Positions 29,317-38,996 of a DNA stretch of 64,000 bases are shown piece after piece; positions within the stretch are counted from its first letter, which is position 1, and the number at the start of each line of letters is the position of its first letter. Below the pieces are notes generated by a model. The model was not told the origin of the DNA, ran no database searches, and saw nothing but the letters and a program-made list of their open reading frames with translations. This DNA is from Microvirga ossetica (GTDB lineage Bacteria; Pseudomonadota; Alphaproteobacteria; Rhizobiales; Beijerinckiaceae), in contig NZ_CP016619.1 of the NCBI RefSeq assembly GCF_002741015.1, positions 868,001-932,000 on the forward strand. The letters run 5' to 3'. The position numbers were made by a program, and so were the translations under genes.

Positions 29317-30189
29317 TCAAAAACGTGCTTCCGTGGAAAACAGGCCGTAGGGCCGCCACATCAGCGTCAGGATCAGGGTCACAAACCCGACCGTGTCACG
29401 GAACTGCAGGCCGACATAGGTTGCGACCAGACTCTCGGCGATGCCGAGGAGCATAGCAGCAAAGAATGTGCCCCGGACGTTCCCGAGACCGCCCATGATG
29501 ATGATCGGGAGGGTCTTGAACGTGATGAGCTCACCCATCCCGCCATAGACATTGACGTTGACGGGCGCAGTCAGCACTCCGGACAGAGCCGCAAGCGCCG
29601 CGCCGAGAATAAAGGTTCGCAGTACGACTTGCGGCACATCGATCCCGACGACCTCGCAGCATTCGATGTTCTGCGAGACCGCCCGCATGGACTTTCCCAT
29701 GCGGCTGTACGTCACCATCAGTTCAAGGCCGATGAAAACGAGCGCACAAACGACAAGGATGAGGATGCGTTGCTGAGCCAGGGTGAAACCCAGAACCGAA
29801 ACCGGTTCGATGTATCCACCTGAGAAGAACTTGTAGCCGCCGCCAAAGACGAGGATGACGGTGTTCTGGAGGATGAGGGCGATGCCGAGGGTGGCGAGCA
29901 CCCCGGCCTCTGCCGGGGCGCCGACCATGCGCTGCATCACGAGCCTGCCGACGGCATAGGCTATGACGATCGTGGCCAGAATCCCGACGACGATCGACGC
30001 TTCATAGGACAGTTCAAGGTAATCGATGGCGAACCATGCCCCGAACGTCCCAAGCATATAGTATTCGCCGTGAGCGAAGTTGATTGCCCGTAGAACACCG
30101 AAGATCATCGTCATGCCGACAGCAACGATCGCATAGACAGAGCCTGTTACGATGCCGTTGATGATCTGTTCTGCAAAAGTGGAGAACAT
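29317..30189 (-). CDS. livH: Branched-chain amino-acid-type ABC importer permease, LivH type
   Basis: 290 residues with about eight membrane segments. The N-terminal block INGIVTGSVYAIVAVGMTMIFGVLRAINFAHGEYYMLG is the LivH signature; SRMGKSMRAVSQNIECCEVVGID is the ATPase-docking loop and GGLGNVRG is near the C-terminus. It is 20 bp downstream of the binding-protein gene, in the same operon. Confidence 0.92.
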   Translation of the reverse strand: MFSTFAEQIINGIVTGSVYAIVAVGMTMIFGVLRAINFAHGEYYMLGTFGAWFAIDYLELSYEASIVVGILATIVIAYAVGRLVMQRMVGAPAEAGVLATLGIALILQNTVILVFGGGYKFFSGGYIEPVSVLGFTLAQQRILILVVCALVFIGLELMVTYSRMGKSMRAVSQNIECCEVVGIDVPQVVLRTFILGAALAALSGVLTAPVNVNVYGGMGELITFKTLPIIIMGGLGNVRGTFFAAMLLGIAESLVATYVGLQFRDTVGFVTLILTLMWRPYGLFSTEARF

Positions 30190-30209
30190 GGCCTCATCCT
30201 TCGACGCTT

Positions 30210-31403
30210 TTACGGTGCTGGATACTGGATTTCAGCCGTATAGGCGCCCTTGATGCTGGGCTTTCCGCCTTCGATCTGAAGCAGGATCATCGGCAGCCGG
30301 GCTTGGTTGTGATTGTCGAACGTGACTTCGCCGACAGCACTGTCATACTTGATCTTGGACAGCGCATCACGAACCTTCTCACGGTCTGGGCTTCCGGCTT
30401 CTTTGATGGCCTGCGCCAGGAGATGAACCGTCTCCCAATGCACGTAGGCGTGGTTGTTGGGCCCTTCCTTGTTGGCCGCCGTGAACTTTTCGACGAAAGC
30501 TTTGCTCTTGGGCGAGTCCCAGGCCGGCAGCCATGCCGCGGCTTCTACGGCCCCTTCCATGGCACGCGGTGCGGCCTTGATATTCGATGGGGTGTTGAAT
30601 TCGGCGTTCCCAATCAGCGGCACCTTGCCGGCGAGCCCGACTTCGGTCATCTGCCGCGCGATGATCGGGGTTGTGTCGGCAAGACCATACAAGATGATGG
30701 CTTGAGCGCCGGCATCGCGGATTTTTGCCAAAACGCTGCGGAAATCGACTTCACCCTCTTTGTAGTAGTCTTCTGTCAGGATTTGTCCCTTGAACTGGGG
30801 CAGATACTTCTTCGTAAACTCGATGGCGGAACGGCCATAGTCGCTGTCGACCGAAAGAACGGAGAACTTCGTGAGCCCACGTTGCTCGGCGGCATACTTT
30901 GCGACGATCAGGGCGCGGTTCTCGTCGGTTGGGTAGTTGCGGAAGGTCCACTTATAGCCGCCGACCCCGGCCCCATAGGTGATCTTGGGATTTGAGGAGG
31001 CTGCGTTGAGGAGAAGAATTCGAGCGTCCTCTGCAACGGGCTGCATGGCGAGAGTGACGGAACTGGAAACGTCACCAATAATGAAATCGACCTTGTCGCT
31101 GTCGATCAGGCGGCGGGTTGCTGAAACACCCTCAACAGGCGTACCTTGGCTGTCGCCCGAGACGAGTTCAATTTTTCGGCCATCCACGCCCCCGGCATCG
31201 TTGATCTCCTTTACGGCGAGTTGTGCGCCGCGCATCGAGAACGAGCCATAGCGGGCGTTAGGCCCGCTCATCGGCGCCACGAGGCCGAGTTTGATACTTT
31301 CTCCCGCCGCATACGCTGTCCCTGCAAAGTTCGGAATCGCGGCGGCAAGAGTTAAAACTGCGGTCGAGAGGCAAAATGCTCTACGGCTGATCACTTTGGT
31401 CAT
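30210..31403 (-). CDS. Liv-type ABC importer substrate-binding protein
   Basis: 397-residue periplasmic receptor of the LivK/Peripla_BP_6 family. The N-terminus has an SRRAFCLST twin-arginine-like motif, a hydrophobic stretch and cleavage context AYAA. Mature features are IKLGLVAPMSGPNARYGSFSMRGAQLAVKEIND and a C-terminal DNHNQARLPM strand. Members bind branched-chain amino acids, amides, urea and aromatic acids, so the ligand is not determined. First gene of the leftward importer operon; the 45-nt element lies about 150 bp upstream. Confidence 0.92.
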   Translation of the reverse strand: MTKVISRRAFCLSTAVLTLAAAIPNFAGTAYAAGESIKLGLVAPMSGPNARYGSFSMRGAQLAVKEINDAGGVDGRKIELVSGDSQGTPVEGVSATRRLIDSDKVDFIIGDVSSSVTLAMQPVAEDARILLLNAASSNPKITYGAGVGGYKWTFRNYPTDENRALIVAKYAAEQRGLTKFSVLSVDSDYGRSAIEFTKKYLPQFKGQILTEDYYKEGEVDFRSVLAKIRDAGAQAIILYGLADTTPIIARQMTEVGLAGKVPLIGNAEFNTPSNIKAAPRAMEGAVEAAAWLPAWDSPKSKAFVEKFTAANKEGPNNHAYVHWETVHLLAQAIKEAGSPDREKVRDALSKIKYDSAVGEVTFDNHNQARLPMILLQIEGGKPSIKGAYTAEIQYPAP

Positions 31404-31553
31404 GTTCCCACTCCATGTTACTGGAACGCACGAGCTTGGCCCTATGCCAGCGCACGCTGTTTTATGTGCCGCATTGATGCGGTTCGTTTCTTGAGCCAGG
31501 CCATCTTCCTCTTGGCCCGTTAATCGATGAGAGTAGGGTCAGGACAGCAGGTC

Positions 31554-31598
31554 CGCCAACACAACTCCATTCTGCCGCTATAGCGTTTATTTATAGCG
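31554..31598 (-). promoter_or_regulatory. Shared 45-nt regulatory element, copy upstream of the Liv importer operon
   Basis: Matches 23260-23304 at 40 of 45 positions. Core inverted repeat CGCTATA (31576-31582), 9-nt spacer, TATAGCG (31592-31598), preceded by CGCCAACACAACT from 31554. A TATAAAT motif on the minus strand could be a -10 box, which would place the transcription start inside the conserved block. The remaining sequence to the IS6 end (31599-31700) shows nothing I can name. Confidence 0.75.
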
Positions 31599-31700
31599 AC
31601 GGCCGCGGCGAATCCTTACCCGCGGGAGAACTCTTACTTGCGTATAACGTTACCTATCCCTGGGAGTCCTAACCCATGAATCAGGGACGACCACTTCTCA

Positions 31701-32524
31701 GGGAACTGTCGCAAACCGTTCGGTAACAGGGTTCGCCCTATGTCTCCAGGCAACTCCGGAGGTACATGATGTTCAAAGGCCGTCACTTCGATCGTTCAGT
31801 CATCATGCTGTGCGTTCGGTGGTATCTGGCTTATGGCCTGAGCCTGTGGAACCTGGAGGAGATGATGGCCGAGCGAGGTGTGACGGTGGATCATGCCACT
31901 ATCCATCGCTGGACGGTTCACTACGCTCCGCTCCTGCTCGAGCAATTCAATCGGCGCAAGCGAGCTGTCAGCCGGAGATGGCACGTGGACGAGACGTATA
32001 TTAAAGTCCGTAGGCGGTGGATGTACTTGTACCGCGCCATCGACAGCGATGGTGACACGGTCGAGTTCTGGTTCTGCGAGCGGCGCAACCTCACGGCCGC
32101 CAAACGGTTCCTGCGCCAAGCGCTGAAGCGGCACGGCCGTCCTGAGCGGATCGTTATAGACGGCAGCCAGACCAACCGGGAAGCCATACAATCCTGCGAT
32201 ACGGCAAGTCGGCTCCAGGATCGGTCAAGACACAAGCTGAAGCCGATCCGGATTCGGCAAAGTGCCTACCTCAACAATCGCATTGAGCAGGACCATCGCG
32301 CCGTCAAACGCCGGGTTCGACTAATGCTCGGGTTCAAGTCGATGGTATCCGCTCAGGCGATCTTAGGAGGGATCGAGATGGTTCACATGATGCGGAAAGG
32401 ACAGGCGAAGTATGCCTGCCGTTCGGAATTGTCCCTCGCCGAGCAGTTCGAGCTCCTGGCCGCGTAGAGCGTGCGTGCGGGACAGGTGCCTTTTTGTCCT
32501 TAGCTAAAATTCGCGACAGAACCC
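31701..32524. mobile_element. IS6-family insertion sequence #2 (824 bp)
   Basis: Ends GGGAACTGTCGCAAA (31701-31715) and, inward from the right, GGGTTCTGTCGCGAA (32510-32524) bound the element. The flanking 8-mers (acttctca, gcagagtt) differ, so no target duplication is present. To its right an AraC-type reading frame begins exactly at the boundary, so the insertion or a following deletion removed the rest of that gene. Its termini and transposase differ from IS6 elements #1 and #3. Confidence 0.85.
31766..32467 (+). CDS. IS6-family transposase (intact)
   Basis: 233 residues, full length for IS6. N-terminal helix-turn-helix region (MLCVRWYLAYGLSLWNLEEMM, in parts), then the DDE triad: Asp in WHVDETYIKV, Asp in IVIDGSQTN and Glu in NNRIEQDHRAVKRR, closing with MLGFKSM. 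No frameshift was seen, so this copy may be active. Catalyses replicative transposition and cointegrate formation. Confidence 0.9.
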   Translation: MMFKGRHFDRSVIMLCVRWYLAYGLSLWNLEEMMAERGVTVDHATIHRWTVHYAPLLLEQFNRRKRAVSRRWHVDETYIKVRRRWMYLYRAIDSDGDTVEFWFCERRNLTAAKRFLRQALKRHGRPERIVIDGSQTNREAIQSCDTASRLQDRSRHKLKPIRIRQSAYLNNRIEQDHRAVKRRVRLMLGFKSMVSAQAILGGIEMVHMMRKGQAKYACRSELSLAEQFELLAA

Positions 32525-32725
32525 GCAGAGTTCGTGCTGAATGAACGAATGGCGCTTGCGACGAAGCTCCTCGTCGAGGGCGACATATCCGTGAAGCAGA
32601 TTGCGAATGCCAGCGGATTTGATGATCCAAATTATTTCGCCAAAGCTTTTCGGCGGGTATTTAACACCAGCCCAACTGAATTCCGCACAACGGGTATGTA
32701 TGCGTCCCAACGGAGCACTCGCTAA
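32525..32725 (+). pseudogene. AraC-family regulator, C-terminal DNA-binding fragment
   Basis: In frame from the IS6 boundary the sequence reads AEFVLNERMALATKLLVEGD and continues through ISVKQIANASGFDDPNYFAKAF, RRVFNTSPTEFR, i.e. both helices of the second AraC helix-turn-helix. Effector domain and first helix-turn-helix are gone. An ATG-initiated short product is conceivable but unlikely to be functional. The regulator once controlled something to the left, perhaps the lost flank of the Liv operon. Confidence 0.8.
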
Positions 32726-32801
32726 TTGATTCATTGGACCGGATGATCTTGAAGTTTGCCTCGAGCTACTTGAGCCCCGTGATAGTAGGGGCTCCCTGAT
32801 G

Positions 32802-34474
32802 CTTTCAATTACCCACATTTCTGACTTAGCAGCAGTGCTTGCCTGACCAGCACCAAGCGTGATTCCTTGGTGAGCATCTCCTCATCTGTGAGAGGTGTCC
32901 CATGGACAGGGCTCTGTCTCGGCTTTCCCGTGATCTCGCTGATCTCTGCGCGCCGGGCATACGCCGGACGGCCTCCTATTCGCTCCCACGAGGCGGCGCG
33001 GGAGCTGGGCCATGACAAAGACGTCTCTTCCGACGCATCCTCTGGGAGAGGCAGCCAATGTTATTTCCTGGGTCGATCAGGAACTCGCTGGGTGCCGCTT
33101 TCGGGACAATCGTCTCGGCCAGCGCCTGCGCAAGCTCCTGACCCACATGGCCGGTGCCATTGGCGGCAGCCTTCCGCTGGCCTGCCAGGATTGGGCTAAC
33201 ACCAAAGCGGCCTACCGCTTCCTGTCCAATCCCAAAGTTTCCGACCATGAGATCCTTCAGGGCCATTTCCAAGCCACCCGAACCCGCTTTGCCGCCTTCG
33301 GTGGCCCTATCTTGGTCATTCAGGACACAACCGAACTGTCCTACGAAAGAGCACAGCCTGAACGGATTGGTGCGACCCGCCGGGTCAACAGCGGCCGGGA
33401 CAAGGAAGGTCGCTCCAGGATGCACACGGTCTGCGGGCTGCTCATGCACTCTTGCCTGGCTGTGACCGCGGATGGGCTGCCGCTGGGGCTTTCGGCAATC
33501 AAGTTTTGGACGAGGCCTCAGTTCAAGGGCGCCCGGACGCTCAAACGCAAGATCAACCCGACCCGGGTGCCCATCGATCAGAAGGAGAGTATCCGCTGGC
33601 TGGAGTGCATGAGGCAGTCCGTGGCGCTGTTCGGTGCTCCTGAGCGCTGCATCCATATCGGCGACCGGGAGAACGACATCGACGAGTTCTTCTGCACGGC
33701 TCAGGCTCTGAGCACGCACTTCCTGGTCCGAACCTGCGTGGATCGGTTGGCGGGCGATGGCCAGCACACCATCGCGGACGAGATGGCAGAGGTGAAGGTC
33801 AAAGGACGGCATCAGGTCGAAGTTCGCAGCCCGAAAGGCGATGTGAGCCTTGCCACCGTAGAGCTCAAATACCGCCGGATCCACATCCTGCCTCCGATCG
33901 GCAAGCAGAAGCGCTATCCAGCCCTGAGCCTGACGGTGATCCACGCACAGGAGCGTCATCCACCCAAAGACCGGGCGCGGATCGACTGGAAGCTGATCAC
34001 GGATCTGCCGGTACGATCCCGCGCGGACGCGATCCAGATGCTCGACTGGTACGCCATGCGCTGGAAGGTCGAGCTGTTCCACAAGATCCTCAAGTCCGGG
34101 TGCCGAGCGGAGGAGACCAAGCTGAGAACGGCCGAGCGCCTGGTGAACCTGCTCAGCATCTACTGCATCCTGAGCTGGCGGATCTTCTGGATGACGATGC
34201 TCAATCGTGTTGTTCCGGACGTGCCGCCGCGGCTGGCCTTGACGGACTTGGAAATGGACCTGCTCGACGAGCTGGTGCGAGACAAGGGCCAGGTGCTGCT
34301 GCGGAGCAAGACGCTCGCCTACTATTTAACTAAGATCGCCCGCATGGGCGGCTACCTTGCCCGTGGCCATGATCCTCCGCCAGGAAACACCGTCATGTGG
34401 AGAGGACTATCCCGCCTGATGGATATCGAACTCGGCGCTAGGATTGGGGCGCAAATCTATGGGTAATTGAAAGT
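32802..34474. mobile_element. IS4-family (IS50/Tn5-like) insertion sequence, 1673 bp, with 9-bp target duplication
   Basis: Terminal repeats CTTTCAATTACCCA (32802-32815) and its reverse complement (34461-34474) bound the element. The 9-mer TCCCTGATG occurs immediately outside both ends (32793-32801 and 34475-34483), a perfect target duplication of the length made by IS50-type elements. The transposase stop codon lies within the right terminal repeat. All features indicate an intact, recent insertion. Confidence 0.93.
33012..34466 (+). CDS. IS4-family transposase (IS50-like)
   Basis: 484 residues. N-terminal DNA-binding region (SWVDQELAGCRFRDNRLGQRL, in parts) with the AAYRFLSNPKVSDHEIL block. 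Catalytic residues: Asp in LVIQDTTELSY, Asp in HIGDRENDIDEFF, and the Y-R-E-K-like region YAMRWKVELFHKILKSG, with the glutamate downstream of Trp. Length is close to the Tn5 transposase. No frameshift seen; probably active. Confidence 0.92.
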   Translation: MTKTSLPTHPLGEAANVISWVDQELAGCRFRDNRLGQRLRKLLTHMAGAIGGSLPLACQDWANTKAAYRFLSNPKVSDHEILQGHFQATRTRFAAFGGPILVIQDTTELSYERAQPERIGATRRVNSGRDKEGRSRMHTVCGLLMHSCLAVTADGLPLGLSAIKFWTRPQFKGARTLKRKINPTRVPIDQKESIRWLECMRQSVALFGAPERCIHIGDRENDIDEFFCTAQALSTHFLVRTCVDRLAGDGQHTIADEMAEVKVKGRHQVEVRSPKGDVSLATVELKYRRIHILPPIGKQKRYPALSLTVIHAQERHPPKDRARIDWKLITDLPVRSRADAIQMLDWYAMRWKVELFHKILKSGCRAEETKLRTAERLVNLLSIYCILSWRIFWMTMLNRVVPDVPPRLALTDLEMDLLDELVRDKGQVLLRSKTLAYYLTKIARMGGYLARGHDPPPGNTVMWRGLSRLMDIELGARIGAQIYG

Positions 34475-34552
34475 CCCTGATGGGCTGTACTAGATGGCTC
34501 GATCCTGATCCGCTTCTGTAAGGATGCCTCTCTAAACCTTTGATTGAAGCTG

Positions 34553-36208
34553 TCAGGATGGACCGGCTGAGTCTGCGAGAGGTCCTGCGGTGTCACGGAC
34601 TGAGGACGCTGCGTCCGGGGTAAGCCAGCCTGTCGGCCGCTCGATCATGCGATGGACGCGCGGCGGTTCGGATCCCTGGTGCAAACTCCGGAGCCTTTCG
34701 ATGATAGCGGCGTCGGCATGCGTCGGGCGCTGGTTGTGTCGCACGTATTCCAGCCACGTGGGGGTATGATAGCGTTCCACCCACAATTCGGGGTTTTCAA
34801 GGTCGCGCAGCAGGGTCCAGTGACGGGCGCCGTCCCGGCGCCTCACCCTTCTGCGCTGGGCCATCACTTCCAGAAAGGCAATAACATCGGGCTCGCGAAT
34901 GATGTACTCGATCGTCACCACAATCGGACCACTGCGCGGACGGATATCAAGCGCAACTTCAGGCTCCTTCCAACGGCTGAGCGGGTCGAGATTGAGCGAT
35001 TTCAGCTCCGGCAATGCGTAGCGCAGCCCGAAGGCCGCGCCAGCGACAAGAACAAGGCCTGCCATCAACAGAGCTTCGGTGATGCCATACCGCTCAGCAA
35101 TTTCCCCCCAGATCCAGCTACCGCAGGCCATGCCGCCGAAGGTGGCCATCTGATAAAGCGCAAGCGCCCGGCCGACGACCCAGCGAGGTGCGGAGAGCTG
35201 AACGGTCACATTGAAGCTTGACAGGGCAACCACCCAACTCCCGCCTCCGAACACCATCGCGACCATGGTGAGGATGGCCGACGAGCTCAGGCCAGCACCA
35301 ATCACGCAGATGGCAAAGCCAATGAAGCCGAGGCGAACAATGGCCTCGATCGACAGGGCCCGCTGCAGGCGTGCGACCAGCAGGGCACCGCAGACGGCTC
35401 CTGCACCAAACGCGCCCAGCAGAAGCCCGAAGGTGAGAGGCCCGCCGTGAACCAGGTCCCGTGCGATGAGCGGCATCAGTGCCTGAACGGCAATCGCAGC
35501 CAGCCCGAACATGGCTCCGCGAACCAGAACAAGACTGATATTCGGCGACATGGCCACGTAGCGGAGGCCGGCCGCCATGGCGGTCCCCAGCGACTCCGGT
35601 GGTAGGATCCTGGGAGGCGCTTCGGGTCGCCAGCGCGCCAGCACGGCGATGAGACCGATATAGCTCACCGCATTGGCTGCGAAGGCTCCAAAGGCCCCAG
35701 CCGCGGCCACGATGAAACCGCCGATCGCCGGTCCGACACTACGGGCGACGTTGTACCCCATGCTGTTGAGGGCGATGGCGCCCGGAAGGTCAGAGCGTGG
35801 CACCATCTCGCCGACCAAGGATTGCCAGGCCGAGCCATTAAACGCGGTGCCACAGCCGACCAGAAAGGTGAAGAGAAGCAGAAGCCAGGGCGTCACGAGG
35901 CCGAGAAAGGTGACGAGGGTGAGGCCGATCGAAGCGATTAGCAGGAAAACCTGAGCCGTGAGCATGAGCCTGCGCCGGTCGAAGTTGTCCGCGATGGCAC
36001 CGGCCGCCAGGGAGAACAGCATGATAGGGAGCGTTGTCGATGCCTGCACCAGGGCTATCATACCGGCCGACGCTCCTAGGGAGGTCATCAGCCAAGCGGC
36101 TCCGACCGACTCGATCAAACTGCCGAAGTTGGACGCAAGACTGGCAAGCCAAACTGCCCGAAAGATTGGGTGTCGGAAAGGTGAGAGCGCAGAAGGCTGG
36201 TGTTCCAA
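34553..36208 (-). CDS. MFS transporter, MFS_3 (EntS-like) subfamily with C-terminal extension
   Basis: 551 residues. Twelve membrane segments are predicted between residues about 12 and 405, starting RHPIFRAVWLASLASNFGS, with the family DNFDRRRLML loop after helix 2. A cytoplasmic tail of about 145 residues follows, including IEYIIREPDVIAFLEVMAQRRRVRRRDGARHW, a ferredoxin-like segment typical of this subfamily. Start is TTG 36208, preceded by GGAGAAGGGAGAG at about 10 nt. Likely an exporter; substrate unknown. It is monocistronic between the IS4 element and the sugar operon. Confidence 0.88.
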   Translation of the reverse strand: MEHQPSALSPFRHPIFRAVWLASLASNFGSLIESVGAAWLMTSLGASAGMIALVQASTTLPIMLFSLAAGAIADNFDRRRLMLTAQVFLLIASIGLTLVTFLGLVTPWLLLLFTFLVGCGTAFNGSAWQSLVGEMVPRSDLPGAIALNSMGYNVARSVGPAIGGFIVAAAGAFGAFAANAVSYIGLIAVLARWRPEAPPRILPPESLGTAMAAGLRYVAMSPNISLVLVRGAMFGLAAIAVQALMPLIARDLVHGGPLTFGLLLGAFGAGAVCGALLVARLQRALSIEAIVRLGFIGFAICVIGAGLSSSAILTMVAMVFGGGSWVVALSSFNVTVQLSAPRWVVGRALALYQMATFGGMACGSWIWGEIAERYGITEALLMAGLVLVAGAAFGLRYALPELKSLNLDPLSRWKEPEVALDIRPRSGPIVVTIEYIIREPDVIAFLEVMAQRRRVRRRDGARHWTLLRDLENPELWVERYHTPTWLEYVRHNQRPTHADAAIIERLRSLHQGSEPPRVHRMIERPTGWLTPDAASSVRDTAGPLADSAGPS

Positions 36209-36497
36209 TGGAGTGTTCTCTCCCTTCTCCTACGGTTTGACATGCCAAGCGGATGCGCGGTCAACGCGGATCCGTCACTATCGACCCGCATGGTGGCTCT
36301 GCACCGGCGAACTCAGCTTTGAGCACTGCGCGGATGATAGCGAGGAGTTGAAACTCCACAGACACGGGGGATTGGACCTTGAACGTTAGCAAGCCACTTC
36401 GGCGGTCATCAGGGTAATATTGGACCGCTGCAGGTTTCTCCAAGTCAAAGGTCGAGCGCACCGTGGTCTTACTCTCTCCTATTTCGGGATCTCTGGG
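36209..36497. other. Intergenic region with one weak small ORF
   Basis: 289 bp between the MFS start and the stop of ugpC copy 2. The only frame of note is 36261-36461 on the minus strand (GTG start, 66 codons, an AGGAGAG site about 11 nt upstream). It could be a small last gene of the sugar operon, but I recognise no family. No terminator hairpin was found. Confidence 0.3.
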
Positions 36498-37553
<1,056 letters not shown>

Positions 37554-37585
37554 GAGGTTTCCTCCGAAGTCTTTTGTTCTTGGCG

Positions 37586-37617
37586 GCATGCGGCGAGCCC
37601 TGGCGCCCGCCGCATGC
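37586..37617 (-). other. Perfect hairpin between GH4 gene and ugpC copy 2
   Basis: Arms GCATGCGGCG (37586-37595) and CGCCGCATGC (37608-37617) are perfectly complementary with a 12-nt loop. It lies in the leader of the ATPase gene within the leftward operon. Likely an mRNA stability or processing element that sets the ATPase level separately; no U-tract is present. Confidence 0.6.
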
Positions 37618-37628
37618 AGGGATGGAAT

Positions 37629-38960
37629 TCAAGCGAAACGCTTCACTTGTTCAGGGCGCGTCTTGGCAGTCCGAATACCCTCCGGCATGGCGTCGCCGTG
37701 AGCTTCGATGAGTTCCTCCACCATGGCACGGATCTCCTTGATCGACAGGACGCTCGTTGCATGGCGGTCGAGCAGGGCTGCACGATGCACCCGGTCCCGA
37801 TTGCCCTCGAGCGCTGCCTTCACCGTAAGATCCTGAACGAAGACGTGCGGAGCACAATACCCGGCAAGCTCCGGCGGCAAATTGCCGACGTGGCAGGGCC
37901 GCAATCCATTGCGGTCTACGATCATCGGCACCTCAACGCAGCAGCCGTCCGGCAGGTTGTCGATCAACCTGGTGTTCTCCACATTGCCATAGATGACCTG
38001 GGGCTTGCCGGTGATCATAGCGTGAATGATCAGGGAGCCATATTCGACGCTCCGCTCGAGCGGGAACTCGTGCCCATTCAGCAGTTGCTTGCGCGTGTCC
38101 TGATAGCGGCGGAGATTGCGTTCGCTGCGGCGAATGTATTCGTCCACCGGCACGTCGTACTCGGCGATCTGATCGTCCCGCTTCAGGAAGTAAGGGGTAT
38201 ACTCTGCGTTGTGTTCGCTCGACTCGCTGATGAACCAGCCGAAGGAACGCATGAGCTCGAAGCGGACCTTGTCCTTGGCGAAGATCTGCGGGTCCTCCAT
38301 CGCCTGCCACAGACGCGGATAGGCGTCCTCACCATCGATCCGCAGCTTGAGGAACCAGGTCTGATGGTTGATGCCGGCGCAATCATACGACAGACGTTCG
38401 ACCGGAACGTTCAGGTAACTTGCGAGTTCCTTGGCGGTATTCTGCACGTTGTGGCACAGGCCCACCACCTTCTGCTCCGGGAAAGCCTCATAGACGGCTT
38501 GGGTCAGGATGCTCATCGGGTTGGTATAGTTGAGCAGCAGCGCGTCCGGGCAAAGCTCGCGCATCTCGGCCACCATGTCGACCATGAAAGGGATCGTGCG
38601 TAGGCCGCGGAAGATGCCGCCGATGCTCAAGGTGTCGGCAATGGTCTGCTTGAGACCGTATTTGCGCGGGATCTCGAAATCGAGCAGTGTCGCCTCATGC
38701 ATGCCGACCTGCACCATGTTGATGACGAAATCCGCACCATCGAGAGCCGCCCGGCGGTCCAGATGCTCCTCGACTTTGGCATTGGCGCCGAACTGGTCGG
38801 CCGTCCAGCGGGCCATCATACCAGCGGTTTCAAGACGCTCCGCGTCGATGTCATGCAGGGAGATTGTCACCTCCCGAAGCTCGGGCAGGTCCAGAATATC
38901 CGTGAGAAGATTTTTGACGAACACGACGCTTCCGGCGCCGATCATAGCCACTTTGAACAT
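37629..38960 (-). CDS. Glycoside hydrolase family 4 (alpha-galactosidase/alpha-glucuronidase type)
   Basis: 443 residues. GH4 enzymes cleave glycosides by an NAD- and Mn-dependent redox mechanism. NAD-binding motif MIGAGSVVFVKNLLTDIL at the N-terminus; active-site elements DTLSIGGIFRGLRTI, NYTNPMS, the metal cysteine in VGLCHNVQ and histidine in GINHQTWF. The N-terminal sequence and DTLSIGG block resemble MelA-type alpha-galactosidases more than phospho-glycosidases, in line with an ABC importer that delivers unphosphorylated sugar. Located between the permease and ATPase genes. Exact substrate not determined. Confidence 0.9.
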   Translation of the reverse strand: MFKVAMIGAGSVVFVKNLLTDILDLPELREVTISLHDIDAERLETAGMMARWTADQFGANAKVEEHLDRRAALDGADFVINMVQVGMHEATLLDFEIPRKYGLKQTIADTLSIGGIFRGLRTIPFMVDMVAEMRELCPDALLLNYTNPMSILTQAVYEAFPEQKVVGLCHNVQNTAKELASYLNVPVERLSYDCAGINHQTWFLKLRIDGEDAYPRLWQAMEDPQIFAKDKVRFELMRSFGWFISESSEHNAEYTPYFLKRDDQIAEYDVPVDEYIRRSERNLRRYQDTRKQLLNGHEFPLERSVEYGSLIIHAMITGKPQVIYGNVENTRLIDNLPDGCCVEVPMIVDRNGLRPCHVGNLPPELAGYCAPHVFVQDLTVKAALEGNRDRVHRAALLDRHATSVLSIKEIRAMVEELIEAHGDAMPEGIRTAKTRPEQVKRFA

Positions 38961-38996
38961 GTGGGGTCCTTTCGAGAGTGCTTTGAAACGTCGACG

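Noticed and set aside
23260..31598. Idea that the two 45-nt copies are insertion-sequence ends or a direct-repeat pair
   Set aside because: Both copies sit at equivalent promoter positions of same-strand operons, and 8 kb of coherent operon lies between them; a regulatory element explains this better, though a genome-wide search would settle it.
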